Below, piece after piece: positions 1 through 6,490 of a stretch of 16,197 nt of DNA. A model generated the notes under the pieces. That model saw nothing but the letters and a program-made list of their open reading frames with translations. It made no database searches and was not told the origin of the DNA. The DNA lies in contig JAFAMS010000394.1 of the NCBI GenBank assembly GCA_019233165.1, positions 1 to 16,197 on the forward strand, written 5' to 3'. Position 1 is the stretch's first letter. Each line of letters starts with the position of its first letter. The stretch comes from Vulcanimicrobiota bacterium (GTDB lineage Bacteria; Vulcanimicrobiota; Vulcanimicrobiia; Vulcanimicrobiales; Vulcanimicrobiaceae). The position numbers and the translations under genes were made by a program.

Positions 1-378
1 CGGGCCTCGCGCTACGCCTCCGAGCGCGTCGTCTTCGGTCGCCCCATTGGGATGAATCAAGGCGTCCAGTTCCCGCTCGCACAAGCCTACGCGCAGCTCG
101 AGGCCGCCAGTCTCATGCGCTGGAAAGCTGCGGCGCTCTTCGATGCCGGCGAACAGCCCGGCTTCGAATCGAATGCCGCAAAACTGCTCGCCGCGCAGGC
201 GACGTGGGCGGCGGCTCAGGCGGCGATGGATACGTTCGGCGGCTACGGTCTCGCCGAGGAGTACGGAATCGAACGGAAGTTCCGCGAGGTCCGCCTCTAT
301 ATGGTCGCGCCGGTCGCGAACAATCTGGTTCTGGCGTTCATCGGCCAGAACGTGCTGGGGATGCCGAAGTCGTACTGA
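1..378 (+). CDS. Acyl-CoA dehydrogenase, C-terminal part (5' end outside window)
   Basis: The frame is open from the first base and gives 125 residues ending in a stop at 376-378. The sequence is typical of the C-terminal four-helix domain of acyl-CoA dehydrogenases. It has a segment ERVVFGRPIG, then the FAD/tetramer helix with DTFGGYGLAEEYGIER, and the usual family ending around IGQNVLGMPKSY. These flavoenzymes oxidise acyl-CoA to trans-2-enoyl-CoA and pass electrons to electron-transfer flavoprotein. The part that holds the catalytic glutamate in most subfamilies lies partly outside the window, so the substrate cannot be judged. The stop codon overlaps the start of the following short-chain dehydrogenase, which suggests one transcript and perhaps one acyl-CoA pathway. 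Identity as an acyl-CoA dehydrogenase is secure; the specific role is not. Confidence 0.92.
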   Translation, partial: RASRYASERVVFGRPIGMNQGVQFPLAQAYAQLEAASLMRWKAAALFDAGEQPGFESNAAKLLAAQATWAAAQAAMDTFGGYGLAEEYGIERKFREVRLYMVAPVANNLVLAFIGQNVLGMPKSY

Positions 379-1103
379 ACCTCACCGGCGCGACCGGTGG
401 CATCGGTAAAACGGTCGCACTGCGCTTCGCGAGCGAAGGGTACGACGTCGCTTGCATGGATCTGCCGAGCGCCGAGCAGGAGGGCGCGGAGCTCGTCGCT
501 GCGATACGGGCAGCCGGGCGGAAAGCGGCGTTCGTCGCGGTCGACGTCACCGATTACGAGAGCGTCCGCGCTGCATTCGAGCGGGCGAACCGAGCGCTCG
601 GGACGGGGACGGTGCTCGTGAACAATGCGGGAATCGCGGTGCGCGTCCCGGCGCTCGACCTCGAGCCGGCCGATTGGTCTCGCGTTTTGGCGGTCAATCT
701 CACCGGCGCGTTCTATTGCGCTCAGCAGTTCGCGCGAGGGTTGATTGCGGCCGAGAAAGCCGGCGCGATCGTCAACGTCGCCTCGATTTTCGGGCTCGTC
801 GCCGGGCCGAACCGCGCTGCGTATTCTTCGTCGAAAGCGGGGCTCGTGAACCTCACGCGCGTGCTCGCGTACGAGTGGGATCGCTACGGGATCCGCGTCA
901 ATGCGGTCGCGCCGACGTTCGTGCGCACTCCCCTCACGGAGCGACTTCTCGCCGAGGGGCTCGACGTGCAAAACCTCGCATTCGGAGAGAAGCTAGCGAC
1001 GACCGCCGACGTGGCGGAAGCGATCTTCTTCCTTGCCGGGGCTTCGGCCGCAATGGTCAACGGGCACACGCTTCCGGTCGACGGCGGCTGGACGAGCTAC
1101 TGA
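375..1103 (+). CDS. Short-chain dehydrogenase/reductase (SDR), FabG-like; start codon uncertain
   Basis: This is a classical SDR of about 242 residues. Numbered from codon 375 it has the nucleotide-binding TGATGGIG (residues 4-11), NNAG (83-86), the structural Asn108, and the catalytic triad Ser137, Tyr150 and Lys154 (in AAYSSSKAG). It ends in PVDGGWTSY. Such enzymes reduce or oxidise ketones and alcohols with NAD(P)H; next to an acyl-CoA dehydrogenase a 3-hydroxyacyl-CoA role is possible but unproven. No ATG, GTG or TTG lies in frame near the Rossmann motif. The nearest upstream is GTG 204, which adds an Arg-rich antiframe of the dehydrogenase, and the next downstream is ATG 456, which deletes the cofactor site. 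A CTG at 375-377, overlapping the previous stop as CTGA, is the best candidate. The 3' end overlaps the convergent HxlR gene by 7 bases. Confidence 0.85.
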   Translation: MNLTGATGGIGKTVALRFASEGYDVACMDLPSAEQEGAELVAAIRAAGRKAAFVAVDVTDYESVRAAFERANRALGTGTVLVNNAGIAVRVPALDLEPADWSRVLAVNLTGAFYCAQQFARGLIAAEKAGAIVNVASIFGLVAGPNRAAYSSSKAGLVNLTRVLAYEWDRYGIRVNAVAPTFVRTPLTERLLAEGLDVQNLAFGEKLATTADVAEAIFFLAGASAAMVNGHTLPVDGGWTSY

Positions 1104-1471
1104 ACCCAGGCCTCGGCCCACTCTGCGACGGCGCGGACGACGGGCTCCAGGCTCCTCCCGCACTCGGTCAATTCGTAGCTAACTCGGACGGGCCGCTCGT
1201 CGTGGACTCGCCGCGTAACGACGCCGGCTTCCTCGAGCTCGCGTAGCCGCTCGGCGAGGAGGCGGTCGGAGAGGCCCGGGACGCCGCCCAAGATTTCGTT
1301 GAAGCGGCGCGGGCCGGCGAGCAAGATTCGCAAGATCGCCCCGACCCAGCGACGGCCGACCAATTCGGCGGCGAACTGGTATCGCTGGCAAAACGGACTG
1401 AGCGCGTCCGACCCTTCGCTTGCTCTGTGAAGCGATAGGGCGGCCGGTTTCTTGCGAAGATGCATAGCCAT
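1097..1471 (-). CDS. HxlR/DUF24-family winged-helix regulator with redox-sensor-like cysteine
   Basis: The 124-residue protein matches the HxlR family along its length. It has GRRW (39-42), the recognition-helix region GPRRFNEIL (53-61), the LSDRLLAERLRELEEAG helix (67-83), the wing with RPVRVSYELTECG (93-105), and a C-terminal Trp-rich dimer helix. Cys28 lies exactly 14 residues before Trp42, the same spacing I recall for the redox-active Cys6 of Bacillus subtilis YodB and its relative CatR. A second cysteine is Cys104. It is divergent from a DoxX gene, and B. subtilis CatR/YodB control catD, which also encodes a DoxX-like protein. I infer a thiol- or quinone-responsive repressor of itself and doxX. 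The start at 1471 has no clear Shine-Dalgarno sequence; the second ATG (1465) is an alternative. Confidence 0.93.
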   Translation of the reverse strand: MAMHLRKKPAALSLHRASEGSDALSPFCQRYQFAAELVGRRWVGAILRILLAGPRRFNEILGGVPGLSDRLLAERLRELEEAGVVTRRVHDERPVRVSYELTECGRSLEPVVRAVAEWAEAWVQ

Positions 1472-1491
1472 AAAATTGATTAGGAACCCAC

Positions 1492-1520
1492 TTGACGTAA
1501 GTATAGCATACTGCTATTCT
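1492..1520 (+). promoter_or_regulatory. Sigma-70-like promoter of the doxX gene
   Basis: A -35 hexamer TTGACG (1492-1497) and a -10 hexamer TATTCT (1515-1520) are separated by exactly 17 bases in an AT-rich gap of an otherwise GC-rich window. The DoxX start codon follows at 1555 with GGAG at 1545-1548 as ribosome binding site. A palindrome sits in the spacer, so binding there should block RNA polymerase. Confidence 0.65.
1500..1512. promoter_or_regulatory. Palindromic operator candidate AGTAT-AGC-ATACT
   Basis: This is a perfect 5-bp inverted repeat with a 3-base centre. It lies between the -35 and -10 of the doxX promoter and covers the -10 of the likely hxlR promoter. HxlR-family proteins bind such AT-rich dyads as dimers. 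That the HxlR protein encoded next door binds it is inference from position and symmetry. Confidence 0.5.
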
Positions 1521-1529
1521 GTGTGTAAC
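1500..1529 (-). promoter_or_regulatory. Possible divergent promoter of the HxlR regulator gene
   Basis: On the minus strand, TATACT (1500-1505, five of six matches to the -10 consensus) is preceded by GTTACA (1524-1529) with an 18-base spacer. It overlaps the doxX promoter and shares the palindrome at 1500-1512, so both genes could be controlled by one bound dimer. The -35 match is only moderate. Confidence 0.45.
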
Positions 1530-1554
1530 CTACTTTAGATTAGTTGGAGACCAC

Positions 1555-2061
1555 ATGGATATCGCATTGCTTCTCGTTCGGGTCGTGATCGGGCTCGGCT
1601 TCGCGGCTCACGGCGCCCAAAAACTTTTCGGCTGGTTCGGCGGCTACGGGATTGCCGGAACCGGCGGCTACTTCGAAAGCACGCTCGGGTTCAAACCCGG
1701 CGCGTTCTTCGCTGCCGCGTCGGGATTCGCCGAGCTTGCCGGCGGGCTGCTCCTTGCGCTGGGGCTCTTCGGTCCGGTCGGTCCGATGTTCGTCGTTGCG
1801 GTGATGCTGACGGCGATGTTGACCGCACACAAAGGTTGGTTCGCGCCATCCGGGATCGAGCTGCCCGTCGCGTACAGCGCGGTCGCCGTCCTTGTCGCGA
1901 TCGCCGGACCGGGCGCGTATAGTCTCGATGCGGCGCTCGGTTTGGGTGCGATCTGGACGACGAGCCTCTCGTGGAGCGCCCTCGGCCTCGGCGTGCTCGG
2001 CGGTCTTGCGAACGCCGCGCTGCGCCGCAAGCCCGTCGCTACGCAGCAGCCCCAAGCGTAA
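1555..2061 (+). CDS. DoxX family membrane protein
   Basis: The 168-residue protein opens with the DoxX pattern: a first membrane helix LLLVRVVIGLGFAAHGAQKLF followed by a Gly-rich loop (GWFGGYGIAGTGGYF). A second helix (about 53-71) runs FAELAGGLLLALGLFGP, then come a third (75-92), HKGWF, and two further hydrophobic segments (103-118 and 135-155). The charged tail is RRKPVATQQPQA. DoxX proteins are inner-membrane proteins; some act with thiosulfate or quinone oxidation and others in oxidative or thiol stress. The start is supported by GGAG six bases upstream. Its promoter is shared with the divergent HxlR regulator, which suggests redox control. The exact reaction cannot be read from the sequence. 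Confidence 0.92.
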   Translation: MDIALLLVRVVIGLGFAAHGAQKLFGWFGGYGIAGTGGYFESTLGFKPGAFFAAASGFAELAGGLLLALGLFGPVGPMFVVAVMLTAMLTAHKGWFAPSGIELPVAYSAVAVLVAIAGPGAYSLDAALGLGAIWTTSLSWSALGLGVLGGLANAALRRKPVATQQPQA

Positions 2062-2161
2062 CGACGACCTTCCCCTTCACGCGGCGTTCCCGCAGCGCGT
2101 CAATCGCACCCGCGATTCGCTCGAACGGGAACGTCGCGTCGACTGCGTCGTCAGGCACTAC
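2039..2161 (-). pseudogene. Remnant C-terminus of an MDR-type quinone oxidoreductase/zinc-less alcohol dehydrogenase
   Basis: Between the DoxX stop and the PPK2 stop, the minus strand codes for about 40 residues: VVPDDAVDATFPF, then ERIAGAIDALRERRVKGKVV, then a stop at 2039. This looks like the last strand-helix-strand of medium-chain NADPH:quinone oxidoreductases, whose C-termini commonly read 'FPLe.a.eAh..le.r...GKvVl'. Nothing upstream in the same frame is dehydrogenase-like, because that DNA now codes for PPK2 in another frame. I read it as the tail of a gene whose 5' part was lost when PPK2-side DNA was joined here. The tail overlaps the last 23 bases of doxX. The match is by pattern memory only. 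Confidence 0.5.
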
Positions 2162-3033
2162 AGCTCCCCGAGAGCGCGCGGTGCGCGACGGCGTTCGAGC
2201 TTTAGGCCGGCCTTTTGCGCCTCGATCTCCTTGAGAATCCGCTCGCCGCGCTCGGTGAGGCGTTGTCGCCACACCTTCTCATATGGTCGCAGCGTGTCGG
2301 CGATCGTTTGCGCGACGGCAAGATTCCGGAACCACTTATGGTCTGCCGGGACGACGTACCAGGGAGCCTCGTCGGTCGAGCACTTCTCGAGCGCGTCCTG
2401 GTAGGCGTCGATGTAGTCGTCGTACTTGTCGTACGCTTCCCAGTCCGTAACCGACAACTTCCACGCCTTCGATTTGTCGTCTTCGCGCGCCAGCAAACGC
2501 TTTTTCTGTTCCTCTTTCGAGATGTAGAGGAAGAATTTCATCACGATTGTGTTGTTTTCGCGCACGAGCATCCGTTCGAAGTCGTTGATCCGCTCGTAGC
2601 GGTCCTTCCAGAGACTCTTGGGGACCAGGTCCTCGACGCGGGTGACGAGCACGTCTTCGTAATGCGATCGGTTGAAAATTCCGACCCATCCGCGCGCCGG
2701 GGCGACGCGGTGCACCCGCCAGAGAAAGTCGTGAGCTTGTTCCCGCGGGTTCGGAGCCTTGAACGACTCGACGCGCACCCCCGCCGGATTCAACCGCGAC
2801 ATCACGTGCTTGATCGTTCCGTCCTTGCCGGAGGTATCGATCCCTTGGAGCACGATCAGCACCGCGTTGCAGTACGCCGCGTAGAGAAGCTCCTGGAGCT
2901 CGGGAAGCTGCGAATCGAGAATCCGCTCGAAGTCGGACGCCGCTTCCTCGCGCCGCACGTGCGCCGTGTCGCCCGGATCGCAGTCGGCTAGGCGGAATTT
3001 CTTACCCGGTTTGACCGGTTCGAGCAGTGCCAT
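2158..3033 (-). CDS. ppk2: Polyphosphate kinase 2 (PPK2), class III-like polyphosphate:AMP/ADP phosphotransferase
   Basis: The 291-residue protein has the PPK2 fold markers. The Walker A loop is GIDTSGKDG (64-72), the Walker B/lid region is GIFNRSHYEDVLVTRV (118-133), and later blocks are FFLYISKEEQKKRLL and APWYVVPADHKWFRN. The block order and the N-terminus (FRLADCDPGDT) resemble the class III enzyme of Meiothermus ruber, which phosphorylates AMP and ADP from polyphosphate; this comparison is from memory. It would act in the cytosol in nucleotide recharging. ATG 3033 gives the same N-terminal length as that enzyme. An in-frame ATG at 3063 would add ten residues but overlaps the divergent gene's start. 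Class assignment is less sure than family. Confidence 0.93.
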   Translation of the reverse strand: MALLEPVKPGKKFRLADCDPGDTAHVRREEAASDFERILDSQLPELQELLYAAYCNAVLIVLQGIDTSGKDGTIKHVMSRLNPAGVRVESFKAPNPREQAHDFLWRVHRVAPARGWVGIFNRSHYEDVLVTRVEDLVPKSLWKDRYERINDFERMLVRENNTIVMKFFLYISKEEQKKRLLAREDDKSKAWKLSVTDWEAYDKYDDYIDAYQDALEKCSTDEAPWYVVPADHKWFRNLAVAQTIADTLRPYEKVWRQRLTERGERILKEIEAQKAGLKLERRRAPRALGEL

Positions 3034-3061
3034 CCCCACGTCTACGACGAAGGGTGCCGGC

Positions 3062-3310
3062 ATGCCTGACGACCGACCCGACTTCCCCCTCGAGAACCTC
3101 CGCGCGGCGGTACCCGGGAATCCCGGCGCTCAAGCGGAGATCGACGCTCTCCATCGCGAGCTCGCCGCGGAGCGTCCTGCCTCCGCGAAGATCAAAGCGC
3201 ACGTGGAGTCGCTGCAAAAGCACGCTCCGCTGAGCACGCTCGTCGCGAACTGGTTCGAAGATCCGCGAACCCAGACGTTCATCCAGGAGCTCACCGCCGC
3301 CGGTCTGTAG
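3062..3310 (+). CDS. Small conserved-looking protein of unknown function (82 aa)
   Basis: ATG 3062 is preceded by AAGGGT at a good distance. The product is soluble and mixed-charge, with no membrane segment or signal peptide. A first half rich in Ala/Glu/Arg (LHRELAAERPASAKIKAHVE) looks helical. It ends with LSTLVANWFEDPRTQTFIQE and a short LTAAGL tail, which has the look of a conserved domain end. It is divergent from PPK2, with 28 bases between the two start codons, and convergent with the TRAP binding protein (4 bases between stops). The frame stays open upstream to 2966, but that part is antisense to PPK2 and was left out. I do not recognise the family. Confidence 0.7.
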   Translation: MPDDRPDFPLENLRAAVPGNPGAQAEIDALHRELAAERPASAKIKAHVESLQKHAPLSTLVANWFEDPRTQTFIQELTAAGL

Positions 3311-3313
3311 CGG

Positions 3314-4315
3314 CTAGACGAACTTCCCGGCGTACTCCTCGAGCGTCGCCCACGCTTTCTCGCCGAACTCGTTCTTCCATCGCGTGTAGTATCCGTTCGC
3401 GACGAGCTTCTTCTTGAACGACGCCACGTCGACCGGATTGAAGCTCAGGCCTTGGCGATGCAGCTTGTCCTGTACCGAGCCGGACTGGATGTCCGTATCG
3501 CGACGCTCGTCGACGGCGGCTTGGTTGAGCTCGCGCGCGACGATCGACTGCAAGTCCGGGGAGAGCCGCTTCCACGCATCGTTGTTGATCAGCGTCCAGT
3601 AACCGCTCCACATGTGGTGGGAGAGGCTGCAGAACTTCTGAACCTCGTAGAGGCGGAGCGTCTCGATCGTCAGCAGCGGATTCTCTTGCCCGTCGACGAC
3701 CTTGGTTTGCAGCGCGGTGTAGAGCTCGCTCGCGGCGATCGCCGTTGGCGATGCGCCCAGCGACTGGAAGGTGTCGACGCGAATCTTTCCCGGCGAGACC
3801 CTGATCTTGAAGCCGGCGAGATCGTCGACGTTGCGGATCGGTTTCGTCGACGTCGTCAGGTCACGAAAGCCGTTTTGCCAGATTTTGTCGAGGACCCAGC
3901 TCGTCGTGGACTTGATCGCATCGCGGATGACGCCGCCGAGCTTTCCGTCCATCGCTTTGAAGACGGCGGCGCTGTTCGGGAACGCGAACGCGACGTTCTC
4001 GATCGCGCCGACCGGAACCGTCGTCAAGAAGGCACCCGGGAACGCCAAGATCTCGAGCGCTCCCGAGCGGAGCTGCGTGAGCATCGCCGGATCGCCGCCG
4101 AGCTGGCTGTTGGGGAAGAGACGGACCTGCACGCGGCCGTTCGTCGCCTTGAGAATCCTCGCCGCCGCCTCGACCGAGCGCACGTTGAGGGGATGGTCGG
4201 CCGGCAAGTCGTGCCCCATTTTGAAGTCGAACTGCGCGGCGCGCGCCGGCGTGATGATGCCGATCCCGGCGAACGTGGCTGCTGCGCCTGCGGCGAACGC
4301 CGCGCGAGTCGTCAT
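3314..4315 (-). CDS. TRAP transporter periplasmic solute-binding protein, DctP family
   Basis: The 333-residue protein has a signal peptide (hydrophobic 5-22, likely cleavage near PARA-AQ at 26/27). The mature part is a typical DctP domain: GHDLPADHPLN, LFPNSQLGGD, an ELYTALQTKVVDGQENPL block (the most diagnostic motif), and the conserved ligand-binding arginine region FKIRVSPG. Such proteins capture organic acids in the periplasm and hand them to the DctQ/DctM membrane subunits. No DctQ or DctM gene is in the window, so this is an orphan here. ATG 4315 follows an excellent AAGGAG (4323-4328) that overlaps the stop of the DUF1445 gene. That fixes the start and implies co-translation. Its ligand is unknown. 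Confidence 0.95.
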   Translation of the reverse strand: MTTRAAFAAGAAATFAGIGIITPARAAQFDFKMGHDLPADHPLNVRSVEAAARILKATNGRVQVRLFPNSQLGGDPAMLTQLRSGALEILAFPGAFLTTVPVGAIENVAFAFPNSAAVFKAMDGKLGGVIRDAIKSTTSWVLDKIWQNGFRDLTTSTKPIRNVDDLAGFKIRVSPGKIRVDTFQSLGASPTAIAASELYTALQTKVVDGQENPLLTIETLRLYEVQKFCSLSHHMWSGYWTLINNDAWKRLSPDLQSIVARELNQAAVDERRDTDIQSGSVQDKLHRQGLSFNPVDVASFKKKLVANGYYTRWKNEFGEKAWATLEEYAGKFV

Positions 4316-4326
4316 GCTTGTTCTCC

Positions 4327-5133
4327 TTACGGTCTGGAAGCGGTTCTCGCGTCGTCTCGGGCGAGTTCCTGGTGGTGCATGTCCGTCACGAACATGTGGC
4401 CGGGCTCGTGAACGATCACGTAAGGCAGCCGGCTCTCGATCGCGACGTTCTGCGGCGTCACGCCGCAACCCCAAAAAACCGGGACTTCTCCGCGCTCGAT
4501 CGTAACGGGGTCTCCTTCGTCGGGTTGTTCGAGCCGCCGGATACCGATCGCGTCGGGATCGCCCCAATGCACGGGCTCGCCGTGCGCGGCGCGGTACGGC
4601 CGCGTCAACTCGCGAACCGTTTCGACGTCCTCGGGCTTGAACGGGCGCATGCTCACGATCATATGCCCCCAAAGCCTGCCGGCGGGCATCAATCGCAGCG
4701 AGGTGCGATACATTGGTACCGATTTCCCCTCCGCGTGGTGCCGCATCGAAAAGCCGGCGGAGACGAGCGCGTCTTCGAACGTATACGAGCATCCGATCAG
4801 AAACGCGACGAAATCCTCGTGCCACAAGTCCAGGATGTCGGTGCGCTTCTCGAGCAGCAATCCTTTGCGATACACTCGGTATTTCGGAAGATCGGTTCGC
4901 AGGTCGGCATCGGGCGCGCACTCCGGATGGAAACGGCCGACGGGCAGCTTCTCGATCAGCGCGCAGGGGACGGGGTTGCGCGCGCACAGATCGGCCATGT
5001 CGCCCGCCGCGTCGCTCGGAACGACGACGAGATTCGTTTGCACGAATTCCGGCGCGAGACCGGCGGTCGGCCCGGCGTAATCCCCGCGACGGATCGCCGC
5101 GCGAATCTCGGCCGGCTCGCTCAGGCCGTTCAC
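4327..5133 (-). CDS. DUF1445/UPF0317 putative hydro-lyase (D-glutamate cyclase-like family)
   Basis: The 268-residue protein carries the family's hallmark blocks: PTAGLAPEFVQTNLVVVP near the N-terminus, FLIGCSYTFEDALVSAG (110-126), the VPMYRTSLRLMPAGRLWG block, and GCGVTPQNVAIES followed by PGHMFVTD close to the C-terminus. Family members are annotated as putative hydro-lyases. The B. subtilis member YcsI lies in the 5-oxoproline (pyroglutamate) operon, and mammalian DGLUCY includes a related domain. The GTG start at 5133 overlaps the previous stop as GTGA. The TRAP binding protein follows after 11 bases, so transport and turnover of an organic acid or cyclised amino acid is a reasonable inference. 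Confidence 0.88.
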   Translation of the reverse strand: MNGLSEPAEIRAAIRRGDYAGPTAGLAPEFVQTNLVVVPSDAAGDMADLCARNPVPCALIEKLPVGRFHPECAPDADLRTDLPKYRVYRKGLLLEKRTDILDLWHEDFVAFLIGCSYTFEDALVSAGFSMRHHAEGKSVPMYRTSLRLMPAGRLWGHMIVSMRPFKPEDVETVRELTRPYRAAHGEPVHWGDPDAIGIRRLEQPDEGDPVTIERGEVPVFWGCGVTPQNVAIESRLPYVIVHEPGHMFVTDMHHQELARDDARTASRP

Positions 5134-5618
5134 GGATGCGAAGGGACCGCCGGCACGGGCGTTCTGCGCGGCTGCGGAATTCCGCTGAGCGTGGGGCGTG
5201 GCGTCACCGTCGGTTCGGGCGTAAAGATTCTCCTGGGGGTTACCGTGGGATCGCTGGGATCGAACGGCGTCGGCGTCGTGACTGGGAGCGCTTGCGGCAT
5301 CGTAACCGCCGCGACCTTTCGGACGCCATCGAACGCGATCTCTCCGCCGAGCGCGCGCACGAGCGGAGCGAGCCGGACGTAGATTGCCCCGTCACCGTCG
5401 CGTTCTGCAACGGCGTCGAACCGTAACACGATGCTCGTGCGGTCGCCGGCGATCAGGATCGAACCTGCGCCACGGTCGACGCGCACGAGTCGAGCCAAGC
5501 GACGCACGAATGGATCCAACGGAACGGTCACGGCTCCATCGACGACGCGCGCGGGACGACTCGCCGGTATGGGAACGCCGTCGAGGAGTACGGTCACCGC
5601 CATGAGCGCCATCAACAC
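5130..5618 (-). CDS. Copper amine oxidase N-terminal (stalk)-like domain protein
   Basis: Residues about 7-110 follow the repeating pattern of the copper amine oxidase N-like domain common in envelope proteins: VTVLLDGVPIPASRPARVVD, a VTVPLDPFVRRLARLV block, and then a second half IYVRLAPLVRALGGEIAFDG ending in VAAVTM. The last 50 residues are a Pro/Thr-rich tail (TPTP, TVTPRP, RRTPVP) like a surface linker. No convincing signal peptide precedes the domain: only VLMALMAVTVLL, which runs straight into the first strand. GTG 5618, ATG 5612 and ATG 5603 are all possible starts, and none has a clear ribosome binding site. The stop overlaps the DUF1445 start by 4 bases, so it is the first gene of that unit. 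Its function is unknown. Confidence 0.72.
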   Translation of the reverse strand: MLMALMAVTVLLDGVPIPASRPARVVDGAVTVPLDPFVRRLARLVRVDRGAGSILIAGDRTSIVLRFDAVAERDGDGAIYVRLAPLVRALGGEIAFDGVRKVAAVTMPQALPVTTPTPFDPSDPTVTPRRIFTPEPTVTPRPTLSGIPQPRRTPVPAVPSHP

Positions 5619-5635
5619 GCGTCGAAAGACTCACG

Positions 5636-6454
5636 GTGCAACGGCTGATACGCGGCTTTCGCGCGGCAGGGATTCGTTTTTCCCGGGATGGCTGCGCGTT
5701 CCTCGCCCAGTCGCTCGCGTACAACGCGATCTTCGCGATGATACCCCTCGCGCTTTTGGCAGTCGCAGCATTCGGTTTCGTTTACGGGACGCAAGAGGGC
5801 CAAGACCGGCTGCTCGCGACGATCGACGACATCGCGCCGAGCATTCACGATCTGTTCGCGGAGAACATCAAAAGCGCGGTTCAGTTTCGTGGAATCTCCG
5901 GGACGATCGCCATCGTCGCCTTGATGTGGTCCGGCAAGAATTTGTTTCAAGGGCTGGCCTACGCGCTCAATCGCGCGCTCGGCGTTCCCGCCGGACGGCC
6001 GATCGTCCACGACATCTTGCTCTCGATCGTGATGCTCCCCGCGATGGGCATCCTGCTCTTGCTCTCCACCCTCGTCCCCGTCATCGTGACATTCCTGGCA
6101 AACGTCGGTGGTATCGCTTCGCCGGCGCTCGCTCAGCTCGCGACCTACGGCGCCTCGATCCTGTTGGTACTCGTGGTCACGGCGACCCTTTACACCTTCC
6201 TGCCCAATCGATTCGTACCGTGGTACTTCGGGATTCCGGGAGGGATCTTTACCGCCGTCGCATTTCAAATCGCGCAGATTGCGTTCACGGTCTTCACCAC
6301 GCACGTCAACCTCTTTCACGTCTACGGCGCCCTTTCGACCGTCTTCGCGCTCTTGTTGTGGTTTTATTTGATGGGCGCAATCTTTCTCTATGGCGCCGAG
6401 CTCAGCGCGGTGTGGTACGAGAACGAGAGACAGCCCGAGCAAGCGATGCAATAA
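5636..6454 (+). CDS. YihY/BrkB family integral membrane protein
   Basis: The 272-residue protein shows about six hydrophobic segments (roughly 22-50, 86-106, 126-152, 164-186, 199-220 and 236-258). It carries family-typical text: FLAQSLAYNAIFAMIPLALL near the start, MWSGKNLFQGLAYALNRALG in the middle, YTFLPNR before the fifth segment, and FHVYGALSTVFALLLWFYL near the end, closing with GAELSAVW. The family was once called ribonuclease BN or virulence factor BrkB, but no nuclease activity is expected and the role is unknown. The start is GTG 5636, only 17 bases from the start of the divergent stalk-domain gene. Any promoter must therefore lie inside that gene. Confidence 0.92.
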   Translation: MQRLIRGFRAAGIRFSRDGCAFLAQSLAYNAIFAMIPLALLAVAAFGFVYGTQEGQDRLLATIDDIAPSIHDLFAENIKSAVQFRGISGTIAIVALMWSGKNLFQGLAYALNRALGVPAGRPIVHDILLSIVMLPAMGILLLLSTLVPVIVTFLANVGGIASPALAQLATYGASILLVLVVTATLYTFLPNRFVPWYFGIPGGIFTAVAFQIAQIAFTVFTTHVNLFHVYGALSTVFALLLWFYLMGAIFLYGAELSAVWYENERQPEQAMQ

Positions 6455-6490
6455 ACAGTAGGAAGGGCGGTTCCCGGCGAAGCTACGCCG

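Noticed and set aside
3300..3320. Terminator between the convergent small gene and dctP
   Set aside because: Only a 4-bp GTCT/AGAC stem is present and no T-run; too weak to call.
4316..4987. N-terminal extension of the TRAP binding protein frame to 557 residues
   Set aside because: The added part is an Arg/Pro-rich shadow of the DUF1445 gene. The AAGGAG at 4323-4328 and the signal peptide fix the start at 4315.
4318..5382. Long plus-strand open frame of 354 codons antisense to the DUF1445 and stalk-domain genes
   Set aside because: The translation is rich in Arg, Val and His with no motif, while the minus strand has clear family blocks. It is a GC-rich shadow frame.
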